In this document: one piece after another, positions 25,032 to 34,263 of the stretch
Layout: each line of letters starts with the position of its first letter
Numbering within the stretch: position 1 is the stretch's first letter
Assembly: GCA_020724505.1 (NCBI GenBank)
Contig: DYGV01000006.1
Location: forward strand, 1 to 36,119
Source: Anaerolinea thermophila
Lineage (GTDB): Bacteria > Chloroflexota > Anaerolineae > Anaerolineales > UBA4823
Reading direction: 5' to 3'
Length of the DNA: 36,119 nucleotides
Translations under genes and position numbers: made by a program
Notes under the pieces: generated by a model
The model's input: only the letters and a program-made list of their open reading frames with translations
Told to the model about the DNA's origin: nothing
Database searches by the model: none

Positions 25032-26165
25032 ATGGGAGCCTGGCCAGGCAAATATATTATTGGACTGACCGGGAACATCGGCACCGGGAAAAGCGTTGTC
25101 CGTAAAATGTTGGAACACCTGGGAGCTTACGGCATAGACGCGGATGCGTTAGCCAATCGGGCAATTGCCAAAGGCGCCCCTGGTTATCAGCCGGTGGTTG
25201 ACACCTTCGGTCGGTGGATCCTGGGAGCGGATGGGCAGATTGATCGCGCCCGCCTGGGACGGCTGGTTTTCGCGGATGCAGAAGCGCTGCAACAACTGGA
25301 AGAAATTGTGCATCCGCTGGTTTTTCAGGCGATTGACATCCTCATACGCCGCTCGAGTCAAAACGTCATTGTTATCGAGGCGATCAAACTGCTCGAATCG
25401 GGGCTGGCGGAGCGCTGCGATTCGATCTGGGTAACATATGCGCCGCAAGAACTACAAGTATCACGACTGGTACAAAAGCGCAAGATGGATGAGGCAGCAG
25501 CCCTACAGCGCATTCGCGCTCAGCCTCCACAAGAAAAAAAGGTCAGCGCTGCCCACATTGTCATCCGCAACGATGGTCCTTTCGAGAATACCTGGATGCA
25601 AGTGGTCAGTTCCTGGAACAAACTGTTCCCGACGGTGGAGGTCGAGGCGCCTGAGACGGTTGCTGCGGCGCCTGGGGAAATCCAGGTGCAACGCGCTCGG
25701 CCAAGAGATGCGGATGAAATCGCCATCCTCATCACCCACCTCAGTAAGGGAAAACGCCGCATGAGCCGCGATGAGGTGATGGCGGCCTTTGGCGAGAAAG
25801 CCTTCTTGCTGCTGCGCGTGGCTGGCCGACCCATGGGCGTAGCTGGATGGAAAGTGGAAAACCTGGTGGCGCGCACCGATGATGTATATATTGATAACGG
25901 ATTGACATTCGTTGACGCCCTGCGCGCGCTATTGACGGAAGTGGAACGAGTGTCGCGAGAGCTGCAATGCGAAATATCACTGCTTTTTTTGCCCGAAAGC
26001 TATGCAGAGCAGGAAACGCTCTTCCAATCACTGGGTTATCAGTTACGAACCATTCAAAGCCTGGGAGTGCGTGCGTGGGAAGAAGCCGCAGAAGAGTCAA
26101 TGCCGCCGGGTTCGATCATGCTGTTCAAACAGCTTCGTCAGGATCGTGTGCTTCGACCTGTATAA
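25032..26165 (+). CDS. coaE: Dephospho-CoA kinase fused to a GNAT-like acetyltransferase domain
   Basis: IIGLTGNIGTGKSVVRKMLEHLGAYGIDADALANRAI (CoaE P-loop) plus about 170 aa C-terminal region (IQVQRARPRDADEIAILITHLSKG...LLRVAGRPMGVAGWKVENLVARTDDVYI...LGYQ). Confidence 0.85.
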   Translation: MGAWPGKYIIGLTGNIGTGKSVVRKMLEHLGAYGIDADALANRAIAKGAPGYQPVVDTFGRWILGADGQIDRARLGRLVFADAEALQQLEEIVHPLVFQAIDILIRRSSQNVIVIEAIKLLESGLAERCDSIWVTYAPQELQVSRLVQKRKMDEAAALQRIRAQPPQEKKVSAAHIVIRNDGPFENTWMQVVSSWNKLFPTVEVEAPETVAAAPGEIQVQRARPRDADEIAILITHLSKGKRRMSRDEVMAAFGEKAFLLLRVAGRPMGVAGWKVENLVARTDDVYIDNGLTFVDALRALLTEVERVSRELQCEISLLFLPESYAEQETLFQSLGYQLRTIQSLGVRAWEEAAEESMPPGSIMLFKQLRQDRVLRPV

Positions 26166-26186
26166 TTCAAAGACATAGAAAAAACC

Positions 26187-27068
26187 GTGCTTGAATTTCT
26201 CAGCAATCTAATTGCCAACCTGACTTTTATCTTCGAACGCCTGAACTGGCTCAGCCTGATTGATATTCTGCTGGTTGCGTCGGTCTTTTTTGTCATTTTG
26301 CAATTCATCCGTGGCTCTCAGGCGGTGGTGCTGCTGCGCGGCGTGTTGTTATTGATCGCCCTGGTGGGAGTGTTGACGAGCCTGGAAGTGCTGCCGGCGC
26401 TGACCTGGTTGGTGCGAACGACGTTGCCGGCGCTGCTGTTCTCCATTCCGGTAATTTTTGCGCCCGAAATCCGCCACGCCCTAGAGCGCCTGGGGCGGGC
26501 AGGAGTCAGCCAGCCGGATGTGCAGATGGCGGCGCAAATGCAAGACACGATCGGCAGCGTTGTCTCTGCGGCGGCGCGCCTTTCGGAACGCCAACACGGA
26601 GCTTTGATCGTGTTGGCGCGCCGGGATAGCCTAGATGAATATGTACATACAGGCGTGCGCATGGATGCACGCGTCACGGCAGAATTGTTGTTGCAAATCT
26701 TCTATCCAAACACGCCGCTGCACGATGGCGCAGTGGTCATCTCCGGTCAGCGATTGATCGCCGCAGCCTGTGTTATGCCCTTATCCGCCAGCGGCGTCTT
26801 GACGCCCACCCCCGACCGGCAAATGGGGTTGAGACATCGGGCGGCGCTGGGCATTTCCGAAGCCAGCGACGCGGTGGCAGTGGTTGTTTCGGAGGAAACT
26901 GGCGCCATCTCTGTTTTTCATTCTGGGCGAATGATCCGTCGGCTGGAGCCAGAGCGCCTGGAGAATATTCTGCGAGCTTTCTTCAAGCCCGCCCCGCGGC
27001 GTGGTTTATTCGAGGCATTGAGCCGTTTTCTTTCCGATATTCAATCCAAAGATCAGGAGGGGTTTTGA
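26187..27068 (+). CDS. cdaA: Diadenylate cyclase (CdaA type), GTG start
   Basis: Three N-terminal TM helices, PLHDGAVVISGQRLIAAACVMPLS...GLRHRAALGISEASDAVAVVVSEETGAISV. Confidence 0.93.
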   Translation: MLEFLSNLIANLTFIFERLNWLSLIDILLVASVFFVILQFIRGSQAVVLLRGVLLLIALVGVLTSLEVLPALTWLVRTTLPALLFSIPVIFAPEIRHALERLGRAGVSQPDVQMAAQMQDTIGSVVSAAARLSERQHGALIVLARRDSLDEYVHTGVRMDARVTAELLLQIFYPNTPLHDGAVVISGQRLIAAACVMPLSASGVLTPTPDRQMGLRHRAALGISEASDAVAVVVSEETGAISVFHSGRMIRRLEPERLENILRAFFKPAPRRGLFEALSRFLSDIQSKDQEGF

Positions 27069-28360
27069 TGCGCGCTTTGTTTGGCTGGCTGGCGCGTAAC
27101 CTGGGCACGTTGCTTCTCTCACTGTTGCTGGCTCTGGTCGTGTGGGTTTCCGCTGTGATCACGGCGGATCCCAATCGCCAGCAAACCACACGCCCGGTTG
27201 AAATCCAGGTGATTGGGCAGGATCCCAATTTGCTTCAGGTTGGCTCTGTGCCGCGCCAGGCTGTTCTAACCCTGCAAGCGCCTCAATCTATTTGGGATCA
27301 ATTGAATAATAACCCCGGGTTAATCAGCGCCTGGATTGACCTATCCGGTCTTGGAGCGGGGAAACATCAGGTGGAGGTGAAAGCTCGGGTGGACATCAGC
27401 CCTGTGCGTTTGATCCGAGTTGAGCCGGAAGAAGTAAGCGTCGTTTTAGAACCGTTGCTGCGGAAAACCTTTCCTGTAGAACTGACACTGCGCGGCTCTT
27501 TGCCCCTGGGGTATCAAAAATCCGATCCGACCATTGTCCCGAAAGAAATCACCGTTACAGGAGCAGAGTCGGTGGTGAATCAGGTCGCACGCATCCAAAC
27601 CACATTGGATATTTCTGGGGCGACACAGAATATCCAACAAATTGCCCCCGTTGAGGCGGTTGATGGAAACGGCCTTCCGGTGGTTGGAGTTTCTCTCTCG
27701 CCGCGCGAGGTGAATATAGAAATGTCGGTGAACTTGTTGGGAGGCTTTAAGAATGCGGCGGTCAAGGTGGTTACGAAGGGACAGGTGGCGAACGGATATC
27801 GTTTGACCAATATTATTGTCTCTCCGCCCACTGTGACGCTCTTCTCAGATAATCCGAAACTGATTGAACAAATCCCCGGTTTTGTCGAGACGATGCCGGT
27901 AGATTTAACGAATTTAACGGATGACCTTGAAATCGCGGTTGACTTGAACTTGCCTAGCGGCGTTACCCTGGTGCGCGAGCCAAATGTGCTGGTGCAGGTC
28001 AGTGTGGCAGCCATCGAAGGGACGATGACCCTGTCCGTGCCGGTGGAAATTGTCGGGCTGGCGCCTGAATTGCGCGCCATCATTTCCCCGGAGACTGTGG
28101 ATGTGATCGTCTCAGGTCCCATTAACCTCCTTGAAACGCTGACACCGGCAAATTTCCGGGTCATCCTGGATCTCACCGGATTGCCAGCCGGCGTCTATCA
28201 ACGTTCTGTTGAAGTTGATTTATCGCCGAAAGAGGTGCGCGTGCAGACGACGCTGCCAGAAAGCGTTGAAGTGACGATAGAGTTAGCGCCCACTCCATTC
28301 GGGGGCCAAACGCCAACGTTGACACCGACGTTCACGCCGCCTCCCGCAATTACACCTTGA
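27065..28360 (+). CDS. cdaR: YbbR-domain protein (CdaR-like)
   Basis: One N-terminal TM then repeated YbbR-like beta modules (PVEIQVIGQ..., PVELTLRGSLPLGY...); 4-bp overlap with cdaA. Confidence 0.85.
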   Translation: MMRALFGWLARNLGTLLLSLLLALVVWVSAVITADPNRQQTTRPVEIQVIGQDPNLLQVGSVPRQAVLTLQAPQSIWDQLNNNPGLISAWIDLSGLGAGKHQVEVKARVDISPVRLIRVEPEEVSVVLEPLLRKTFPVELTLRGSLPLGYQKSDPTIVPKEITVTGAESVVNQVARIQTTLDISGATQNIQQIAPVEAVDGNGLPVVGVSLSPREVNIEMSVNLLGGFKNAAVKVVTKGQVANGYRLTNIIVSPPTVTLFSDNPKLIEQIPGFVETMPVDLTNLTDDLEIAVDLNLPSGVTLVREPNVLVQVSVAAIEGTMTLSVPVEIVGLAPELRAIISPETVDVIVSGPINLLETLTPANFRVILDLTGLPAGVYQRSVEVDLSPKEVRVQTTLPESVEVTIELAPTPFGGQTPTLTPTFTPPPAITP

Positions 28361-28372
28361 GGTTTTGATTGA

Positions 28373-29749
28373 ATGCGTATTCCCATTGTAGCGCTGGTTG
28401 GCCGACCGAATGTCGGTAAAAGCACTTTGTTCAACCGTTTGGCGGGAGAACGCCTGGCGGTGGTGGATGACACGCCAGGCACCACACGCGATCGGCTGGT
28501 GGCTGAAGCGGAGTGGAGCGGCGTGAACTTTATGGTTGTGGACACAGGTGGTATAGACCCAACGCAGTATAGCGCTGGCCGCCAGCCGCTTTCGGTAGGC
28601 TCCGCCGAGTATATCGCGCAGATCCGCTATCAGGCAGAGATCGCCATTCGGGAAGCGGATGTGGTATTGTTTATGGTTGACGCAGCGAGCGGAATCACGC
28701 CCGCCGATCATGAGGTGGCTCAGATCTTACGCGAACATCAAGTTGAAAGGGAGGGAAAATGGGTGCCGCCTGTTCTGTTGGCGGTGAATAAAGCCGATAG
28801 CGCAGCGCGACGCGAGCAGGCGCTGCAATTCTACGAACTGGGCATGGGCGAGCCTTACCCCATTTCTGCATTGCACGGAACCGGTACAGGGGATTTGCTA
28901 GATGCGTTGGTGGCACAATTGCCAAAACCCAGCGCACAGGAAGAAACAGGCGAAGAAGAGCGAGTCAAGATCGCCATTGTGGGCAAGCCTAACGCAGGCA
29001 AATCCAGCCTGCTCAACCGGCTGCTTGGACAGGAGCGCGCCATTGTCAGCCCCATCCCGGGTACAACGCGGGATGCAGTGGATACGCCCATGGAATACAA
29101 CGGCGTGCCAATCACCCTGATAGATACTGCTGGCATTCGACGACGGGGGAAGATCGAACCGGGAGTGGAGAAATATAGTGTTCTCCGCGCCTTGAATGCC
29201 ATTCAACGCGCGGATGTGGTTCTATTGGTGGTTGACGCCGTCAGCGGCATCACTGCGCAAGATACCCATATTGCCGGCTTCATCCTGGATGCCTGGAAAA
29301 GCGCCGTCTTGTTGATCAACAAATGGGATGCAGTTGAGAAAGACGCGTTCACGATGGAAGAGTACACTCGCCACATCCGCCAGCAATTGAACTTTATGGA
29401 TTATACGCCGGTGCTTTTTATTTCCGCCAAAACGGGGCAGCGCGTTGACCAAGTCTTGCCTCTGGCTTTGCAGGTGCAGGAAGAGCGGTTGGTTCGCCTG
29501 TCCACTTCGAAGCTCAACGAATTGTTTCAAAAAGCTCAGGATCAGCACTCTCCGCCCACCCATGCCGGACGCCAGTTGAAAATCTACTATGTCACCCAGG
29601 TGCGCAGCGATCCGCCGACGTTCCTGCTGTATGTGAACGATCCGAAGCTGGCACATTTCAGTTACCTGCGTTATTTAGAAAACCGTCTGCGGGAAGCCTA
29701 TCCATTCTTGGGAACGCCGGTGCGCTTGGTGCTGCGCCCCCGGCGGTGA
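28373..29749 (+). CDS. der: Ribosome biogenesis GTPase Der
   Basis: Two GTPase domains: GRPNVGKSTLFNRL and GKPNAGKSSLLNRLLGQERAIVSPIPGTTRDAVDT, KH-like C-terminus. Confidence 0.97.
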   Translation: MRIPIVALVGRPNVGKSTLFNRLAGERLAVVDDTPGTTRDRLVAEAEWSGVNFMVVDTGGIDPTQYSAGRQPLSVGSAEYIAQIRYQAEIAIREADVVLFMVDAASGITPADHEVAQILREHQVEREGKWVPPVLLAVNKADSAARREQALQFYELGMGEPYPISALHGTGTGDLLDALVAQLPKPSAQEETGEEERVKIAIVGKPNAGKSSLLNRLLGQERAIVSPIPGTTRDAVDTPMEYNGVPITLIDTAGIRRRGKIEPGVEKYSVLRALNAIQRADVVLLVVDAVSGITAQDTHIAGFILDAWKSAVLLINKWDAVEKDAFTMEEYTRHIRQQLNFMDYTPVLFISAKTGQRVDQVLPLALQVQEERLVRLSTSKLNELFQKAQDQHSPPTHAGRQLKIYYVTQVRSDPPTFLLYVNDPKLAHFSYLRYLENRLREAYPFLGTPVRLVLRPRR

Positions 29750-29824
29750 ACGCTTTTGGATGAATGCACTCTAATATTCTGAACCTTGCCCATGCATGGA
29801 AGCGGCTTTATAATCCGCGACAGA

Positions 29825-30442
29825 ATGAATAACCAACCTTTTGATGATCTGTTAAAACCCACTTCTGAACACCCCGCTCAACCAGGCGAAGTAGAACCGC
29901 GCAACAGCGGCGGAGCGCTGCGCTTCTTTCTGGATATGTTAGAAACGGTGGTGCTGGCGGCCATCCTGTTTGCGGGCATTAACATGATTTCGGCGCGCAT
30001 TCGCGTGGATGGCTACAGCATGGAGCCTACGCTGCACGACGGCGAATTTGTAATCGTCAACAAGCTGGCATATCGCTTTGGCTCTCCTCAGCGCGGGGAT
30101 GTGATTGTCTTTCGATACCCTCGCGACCCAGAACAGGAGTACATCAAGCGGGTAATCGGATTACCCGGAGATCGCATCCGCATTGTGAATGGTCATGTTT
30201 ATGTGAACGATCAATTGATTGACGAGCCTTATGTCGCCTCGGCGCCGCGCTATCAAAGCGAGTGGAGCGTGCCGGAAGATTCGGTGTTTGTGCTTGGCGA
30301 TAACCGGAATAACTCCTCCGACTCGCATAATTGGGGGCCTGTGCCGTTGGAAAATGTCATCGGACGGGCATTGTTTGTTTACTGGCCGCCTCGCTCCTGG
30401 GGCGCCATCGAGCAGCCGCTAACAGCGAGCGCAGCGCATTAG
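29825..30442 (+). CDS. lepB: Signal peptidase I
   Basis: VDGYSMEPTLHDGEFVIVNKLAYR, RGDVIVFRYP, YIKRVIGLPGDRI, VFVLGDNRNNSSDSHNWG. Confidence 0.96.
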   Translation: MNNQPFDDLLKPTSEHPAQPGEVEPRNSGGALRFFLDMLETVVLAAILFAGINMISARIRVDGYSMEPTLHDGEFVIVNKLAYRFGSPQRGDVIVFRYPRDPEQEYIKRVIGLPGDRIRIVNGHVYVNDQLIDEPYVASAPRYQSEWSVPEDSVFVLGDNRNNSSDSHNWGPVPLENVIGRALFVYWPPRSWGAIEQPLTASAAH

Positions 30443-30499
30443 ATATTATATTAATGGTTGAGGATGGATCGGTGAGCTGCCAATCAGGGAGCCAATAAA

Positions 30500-30784
30500 A
30501 TGGATGAGGACAAGATCGTCTCACAACCCCCGAATTCAGGGCTGTGCTCGGAATGTCAGACCGGCGTACTGCGCCTGAAATCTGTGACTTATTTCACCTG
30601 GCTGGATGATGAACTGGTGACCGTGCAAAATTTTCCCGCCTGGGTGTGTGATGTATGTGGACGGCGCGAATACGACGCGCGCGCCATTGCGCGCTTGAAT
30701 ACGCTGCTGAGCCACGATGTGGGCCGTCGCGCCCATTACCGTCGCCGCTCTGGCGCTTCACGCGCCGACCAGGCGCGAACTTAG
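30500..30784 (+). CDS. YgiT-type zinc-finger domain protein
   Basis: CSECQTGVLRLKSVTYFTWLDDELVTVQNFPAWVCDVCGRREYD (two CxxC pairs). Confidence 0.8.
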   Translation: MDEDKIVSQPPNSGLCSECQTGVLRLKSVTYFTWLDDELVTVQNFPAWVCDVCGRREYDARAIARLNTLLSHDVGRRAHYRRRSGASRADQART

Positions 30785-30789
30785 GTGGT

Positions 30790-31332
30790 CTAAGCCCATC
30801 CCATTTTCTGCAGATGAGGACGCGCCCAAAAGAGCGCCACCAACGATTTCGAGTCCTGTAAATCGCCCTGCTCAGCCAGACGAAGCGCACGTCTGGCTTC
30901 AATTTTTTCCACCCGCAAGATTTCGGTCTCGTCGCCCGGCAACGGCGCCCGGTTCAAGCCGGTCGCCAGGAACACGTGCATATATTCCGTCGAATAACCG
31001 GGGGCGAGGAAGAATCCGCCGATCTTCTCCAACCGATCCGCAGCCATGCCTGTTTCTTCACGCAATTCTCGCTGGGCGCAGATTTCCGGAGCTTCGCCCT
31101 GCTCTGCTACGCCAGCCGGCAACTCGAGCAATTCCCGCCCCGCAGCATGGCGATACTGGCGGATAAACCAGATCCAGCCGTCTGCATCCACCGGCAAGAT
31201 GGTAACCGCGTCGCGGTGAGCGACAATATCTAATAAGATCTGCCGCCCATCTGGCAAGAGTAAACGATCCTGGCGCACATCGAACACTCTGCCTTGAAAA
31301 ACGGTGTTGGAATTCAACAATTGTATGCTCAC
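30790..31332 (-). CDS. Nudix hydrolase (ADP-ribose pyrophosphatase-like)
   Basis: LELPAGVAEQGEAPEICAQRELREETGMAADRLEKIGGFFLAPGYSTE. Confidence 0.92.
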   Translation of the reverse strand: MSIQLLNSNTVFQGRVFDVRQDRLLLPDGRQILLDIVAHRDAVTILPVDADGWIWFIRQYRHAAGRELLELPAGVAEQGEAPEICAQRELREETGMAADRLEKIGGFFLAPGYSTEYMHVFLATGLNRAPLPGDETEILRVEKIEARRALRLAEQGDLQDSKSLVALFWARPHLQKMGWA

Positions 31333-31461
31333 AAGCTCACCTCCGCTCTGAAAACAGATTGTTGCATAGATGACACGGTTACTTTTGGGAAGGGGGTGGT
31401 TTTATGGCGTCCTTCCGTGGAGCCGGTTAATGAACTTATGCAACGGATTTATGCAATCAAA

Positions 31462-31492
31462 GGAGCAGCCAGGAGACAGATCTGGCTGCTCC
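31462..31492 (-). terminator. Hairpin, possible terminator of the LysM lipoprotein gene
   Basis: GGAGCAGCCAG-N9-CTGGCTGCTCC perfect 11-bp stem downstream of the minus-strand gene; weak T tract. Confidence 0.6.
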
Positions 31493-31546
31493 CAGAGAGC
31501 AGAAAATCTCAGAGGCAGGTCCGGGATAAATTGCCCCTGAAAGCAA

Positions 31547-32230
31547 TTATGGGATTTGCAACACCTGGCCTGGAGTCAGACGATACGGCGGCTGCAAATT
31601 GTTGACCACGGCAATGGCGTTCGGGTCCACGTCGCCGAAGGCGCAGGCAATGGTATGGATGGTGTCGCCGGCGCGAACAGTATAGCTGGTGGGATGGGGC
31701 AACAAGGCGCGCCCGCCGGGGAAACCGCGCCCGGTTTGAGGAATACGCAACACCATTCCGGCGTAATAGACCGAATAGCTGCTCAAACCGTTCAGGCGCA
31801 ACAGTTCGCCGGGGTCCAGGTTAAATCGCCGCGCGATGCAGAAGGGAAATTCGCCTTTTTGCAATGTATAAGTCGTTGGCACCACCAGCGGCGGAGCAGT
31901 TGCTAACGCCACTGGCTCAACCACCTGCGCCGGTTGGGTTGGAGTGGCAGCCACGACAGGTTCGGTCGCTGGAGCGGCAGGCGTTACTTCAGGCGCAGCC
32001 GGAGTTTCCTGCCCTATCGGAGCAGCGGGAGTGATCAATCCTTGAGTTGCCAGCGCAGTCTGGGTGGCAAAAATATAAATCTGGCTTAAGACATCGGTGG
32101 CGTCTGTAGGCAGCGCTTCTGCTGTACCTTCAGGCGCTTTAGTTCCGCCCGCGATGGAGCGGGTACAGGCAGACATGCCGATCAACAATAAGCCGACGAT
32201 TACAAACAGATACGCGCGCTTGGTCTTCAT
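31547..32230 (-). CDS. LysM-domain lipoprotein
   Basis: Lipobox LIGMSAC, two LysM modules (TYTLQKGEFPFCIARRFNLDPGELLRLNGL; SYTVRAGDTIHTIACAFGDVDPNAIAVVNNL). Confidence 0.9.
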   Translation of the reverse strand: MKTKRAYLFVIVGLLLIGMSACTRSIAGGTKAPEGTAEALPTDATDVLSQIYIFATQTALATQGLITPAAPIGQETPAAPEVTPAAPATEPVVAATPTQPAQVVEPVALATAPPLVVPTTYTLQKGEFPFCIARRFNLDPGELLRLNGLSSYSVYYAGMVLRIPQTGRGFPGGRALLPHPTSYTVRAGDTIHTIACAFGDVDPNAIAVVNNLQPPYRLTPGQVLQIP

Positions 32231-32333
32231 CTCTGTCTCCTTGAGTTATCAGATGACCCGTCTGGCCTGGCTAGGTTTTGCGCAAGATAGTTCTACCCGT
32301 GAACGGCGGGATTTATTCTCAATCTTTGCAATG

Positions 32334-32362
32334 ATACTAGCACAAACCCTTTTGTGCGTCAA
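32334..32362 (-). promoter_or_regulatory. Minus-strand promoter (TTGACG-N17-TAGTAT) with inverted repeat in the spacer
   Basis: Reverse strand TTGACG-CACAAAAGGGTTTGTGC-TAGTAT; spacer contains GCACAAA-AGGG-TTTGTGC. Confidence 0.6.
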
Positions 32363-32405
32363 GTTATTTGCACATTTTATTATGGTTGCAAAGATCGTAC
32401 CAGGG

Positions 32406-32433
32406 TTGACAGTTCGAACGCCTAAGGTATAAT
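32406..32433 (+). promoter_or_regulatory. Plus-strand promoter (TTGACA-N16-TATAAT) for the kinase gene
   Basis: TTGACA 32406-32411, TATAAT 32428-32433; palindrome GTTCGAAC in the spacer. Confidence 0.72.
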
Positions 32434-32484
32434 GATTACATTGATAGTCCGTTTTGTCTTGTTTTTGCGCGTCGGGAGCATGGG

Positions 32485-34263
32485 ATGATCCAAGACCGTT
32501 GGTTGGGACAAACCCTGGGGGGTAGATACAGGATAGAGGAATTGCTTGGCCAAGGGGGGATGTCATCGGTGTATCGCGCAATTGACCCCAACCTGCGCCG
32601 CGTGGTGGCGATCAAGATGATCCATCCCCATCTTTCCAGCAATGAAGAGTTTGTGCGCCGTTTCGAGGAAGAAGCCTCTGCCGTAGCCCAACTCCGCCAC
32701 CCAAACATAATCCAGGTCTATGACTTCAACAATGATCAGGGTCTCTACTACATGGTCATGGAGTTTGTGCTTGGCGAGACGCTGCAACAGCGCATGAAAC
32801 GCCTGAGCGCCGATCAGCGCCGTTTGCCTTACACTGAGATCGTCCGTTACCTGATTGATGTTTGTGAGGCGGTTGACTATGCCCATAAACGGCAGATGAT
32901 CCATCGAGATATTAAGCCGGCCAACATCATGCTGGATGTCAACGGCCATGCCATCTTAATGGATTTTGGGATCGCCAAGATCATCGGGGGGCACAAACAT
33001 ACGGCAACTGGCGCCGTGATCGGCACAGCCATGTACATGTCGCCAGAGCAGGTGCGCGGCGACCGCTTCGATCATCGCACAGATATTTATTCGATTGGGA
33101 TTACACTGTTCGAAATGGTACATGGCCGACCGCCGTTTGAGGCGGAATCGACCATGACTTTGATGATGAAGCACCTCAATGAGCCGGTGCCAGATTTAAG
33201 AAAACTGCAGCCGGACGCGCCTGAGGATCTGATCCAGATCATCGAGAAAGCTCTGGCAAAGAACCCTGCTGAGCGCTTTCAAAGCGCTGCGGAAATGTCA
33301 GCCGCTTTGCGCAAGGTGAACGCTAACCTTCAGGCGCAGGCGGTGGTTGGCGGCGCCTCGGCGGGAATGGTGCAGATTTACGCTTCCACTGCCCCGCAGC
33401 CGGCGGCGGTTGAATCTTCGGTTCGCCCACTCGTCTCCGGTGGCAACGGCCCACCAGCTTCTTTCTCAATAGAAGGCAGCGCTGTTCAGAGCGGCGTATT
33501 TACTGGCGCCAAAGCGCCGGACGTCGGCGCTCCGGCTGATCCATCCAGGCGGCGTAACTTGATGATGGCTGGCGGCTGCGCTCTAATCCTGGCGGCTTTA
33601 GTTTGTTTGACCGGCGGCGCGGCGTATTTGTTCAATCAGTTCTTCCCCGGCGTCAATGCCCAGGCGACCGAAATTGCTTCGATCTCCACCCAAACCGCAG
33701 TAGCTCAAACACGCAGCGCCCTATCTACAGCAGCGATTACCAGCAGAGCCTCCCCAACGCCAGCCTTCACGGCTACGGAGCAGGCGCAACACATATCGCC
33801 GATGCCAACCTCAGCGCCGACTCAAAGCCCAACCCTGGACGCGAATAAACCCACCCCCTTGCCGCCCGGCTTTCCATTCGTGCAAATCATCTCCGTGAAA
33901 CAAGAGGGCGAATTCTATCAAGTCGAATACGAAACGATTGGTTTTATCGAGTCTTCGACCGGACGGCACATCCACTTCTTTTTCAACAACATCAACCCCA
34001 ACGATGCCGGCTTTCCGGGCCCTGGGCCATGGTTTATGCATACTGGACCGCGGCCATTTATAGCAGCCACCCCTGCCGACCGACCGCCGGAGGCAACGCA
34101 AATTTGCGCTCTCGTTGCTGAAATGAACCATGAAGTCATCCCAAACAGCGGCAACTGCATGGACTTGCCGCCCGTCATTCTTTCGGACGTCCTCACTCCA
34201 ACGCCGGGCGCCATACAACCCACATCCAAACCAACCAAAGAACGCCGCGAACCCGGCTATTGA
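32485..34263 (+). CDS. Serine/threonine protein kinase (PknB-like) with TM helix and extracytoplasmic C-terminal domain
   Basis: YRIEELLGQGGMSSVYRAID, VAIKMI, MIHRDIKPANIMLD, DFGIAK, GTAMYMSPEQ; TM (LMMAGGCALILAALVCLTGGAAYLF). Confidence 0.95.
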   Translation: MIQDRWLGQTLGGRYRIEELLGQGGMSSVYRAIDPNLRRVVAIKMIHPHLSSNEEFVRRFEEEASAVAQLRHPNIIQVYDFNNDQGLYYMVMEFVLGETLQQRMKRLSADQRRLPYTEIVRYLIDVCEAVDYAHKRQMIHRDIKPANIMLDVNGHAILMDFGIAKIIGGHKHTATGAVIGTAMYMSPEQVRGDRFDHRTDIYSIGITLFEMVHGRPPFEAESTMTLMMKHLNEPVPDLRKLQPDAPEDLIQIIEKALAKNPAERFQSAAEMSAALRKVNANLQAQAVVGGASAGMVQIYASTAPQPAAVESSVRPLVSGGNGPPASFSIEGSAVQSGVFTGAKAPDVGAPADPSRRRNLMMAGGCALILAALVCLTGGAAYLFNQFFPGVNAQATEIASISTQTAVAQTRSALSTAAITSRASPTPAFTATEQAQHISPMPTSAPTQSPTLDANKPTPLPPGFPFVQIISVKQEGEFYQVEYETIGFIESSTGRHIHFFFNNINPNDAGFPGPGPWFMHTGPRPFIAATPADRPPEATQICALVAEMNHEVIPNSGNCMDLPPVILSDVLTPTPGAIQPTSKPTKERREPGY

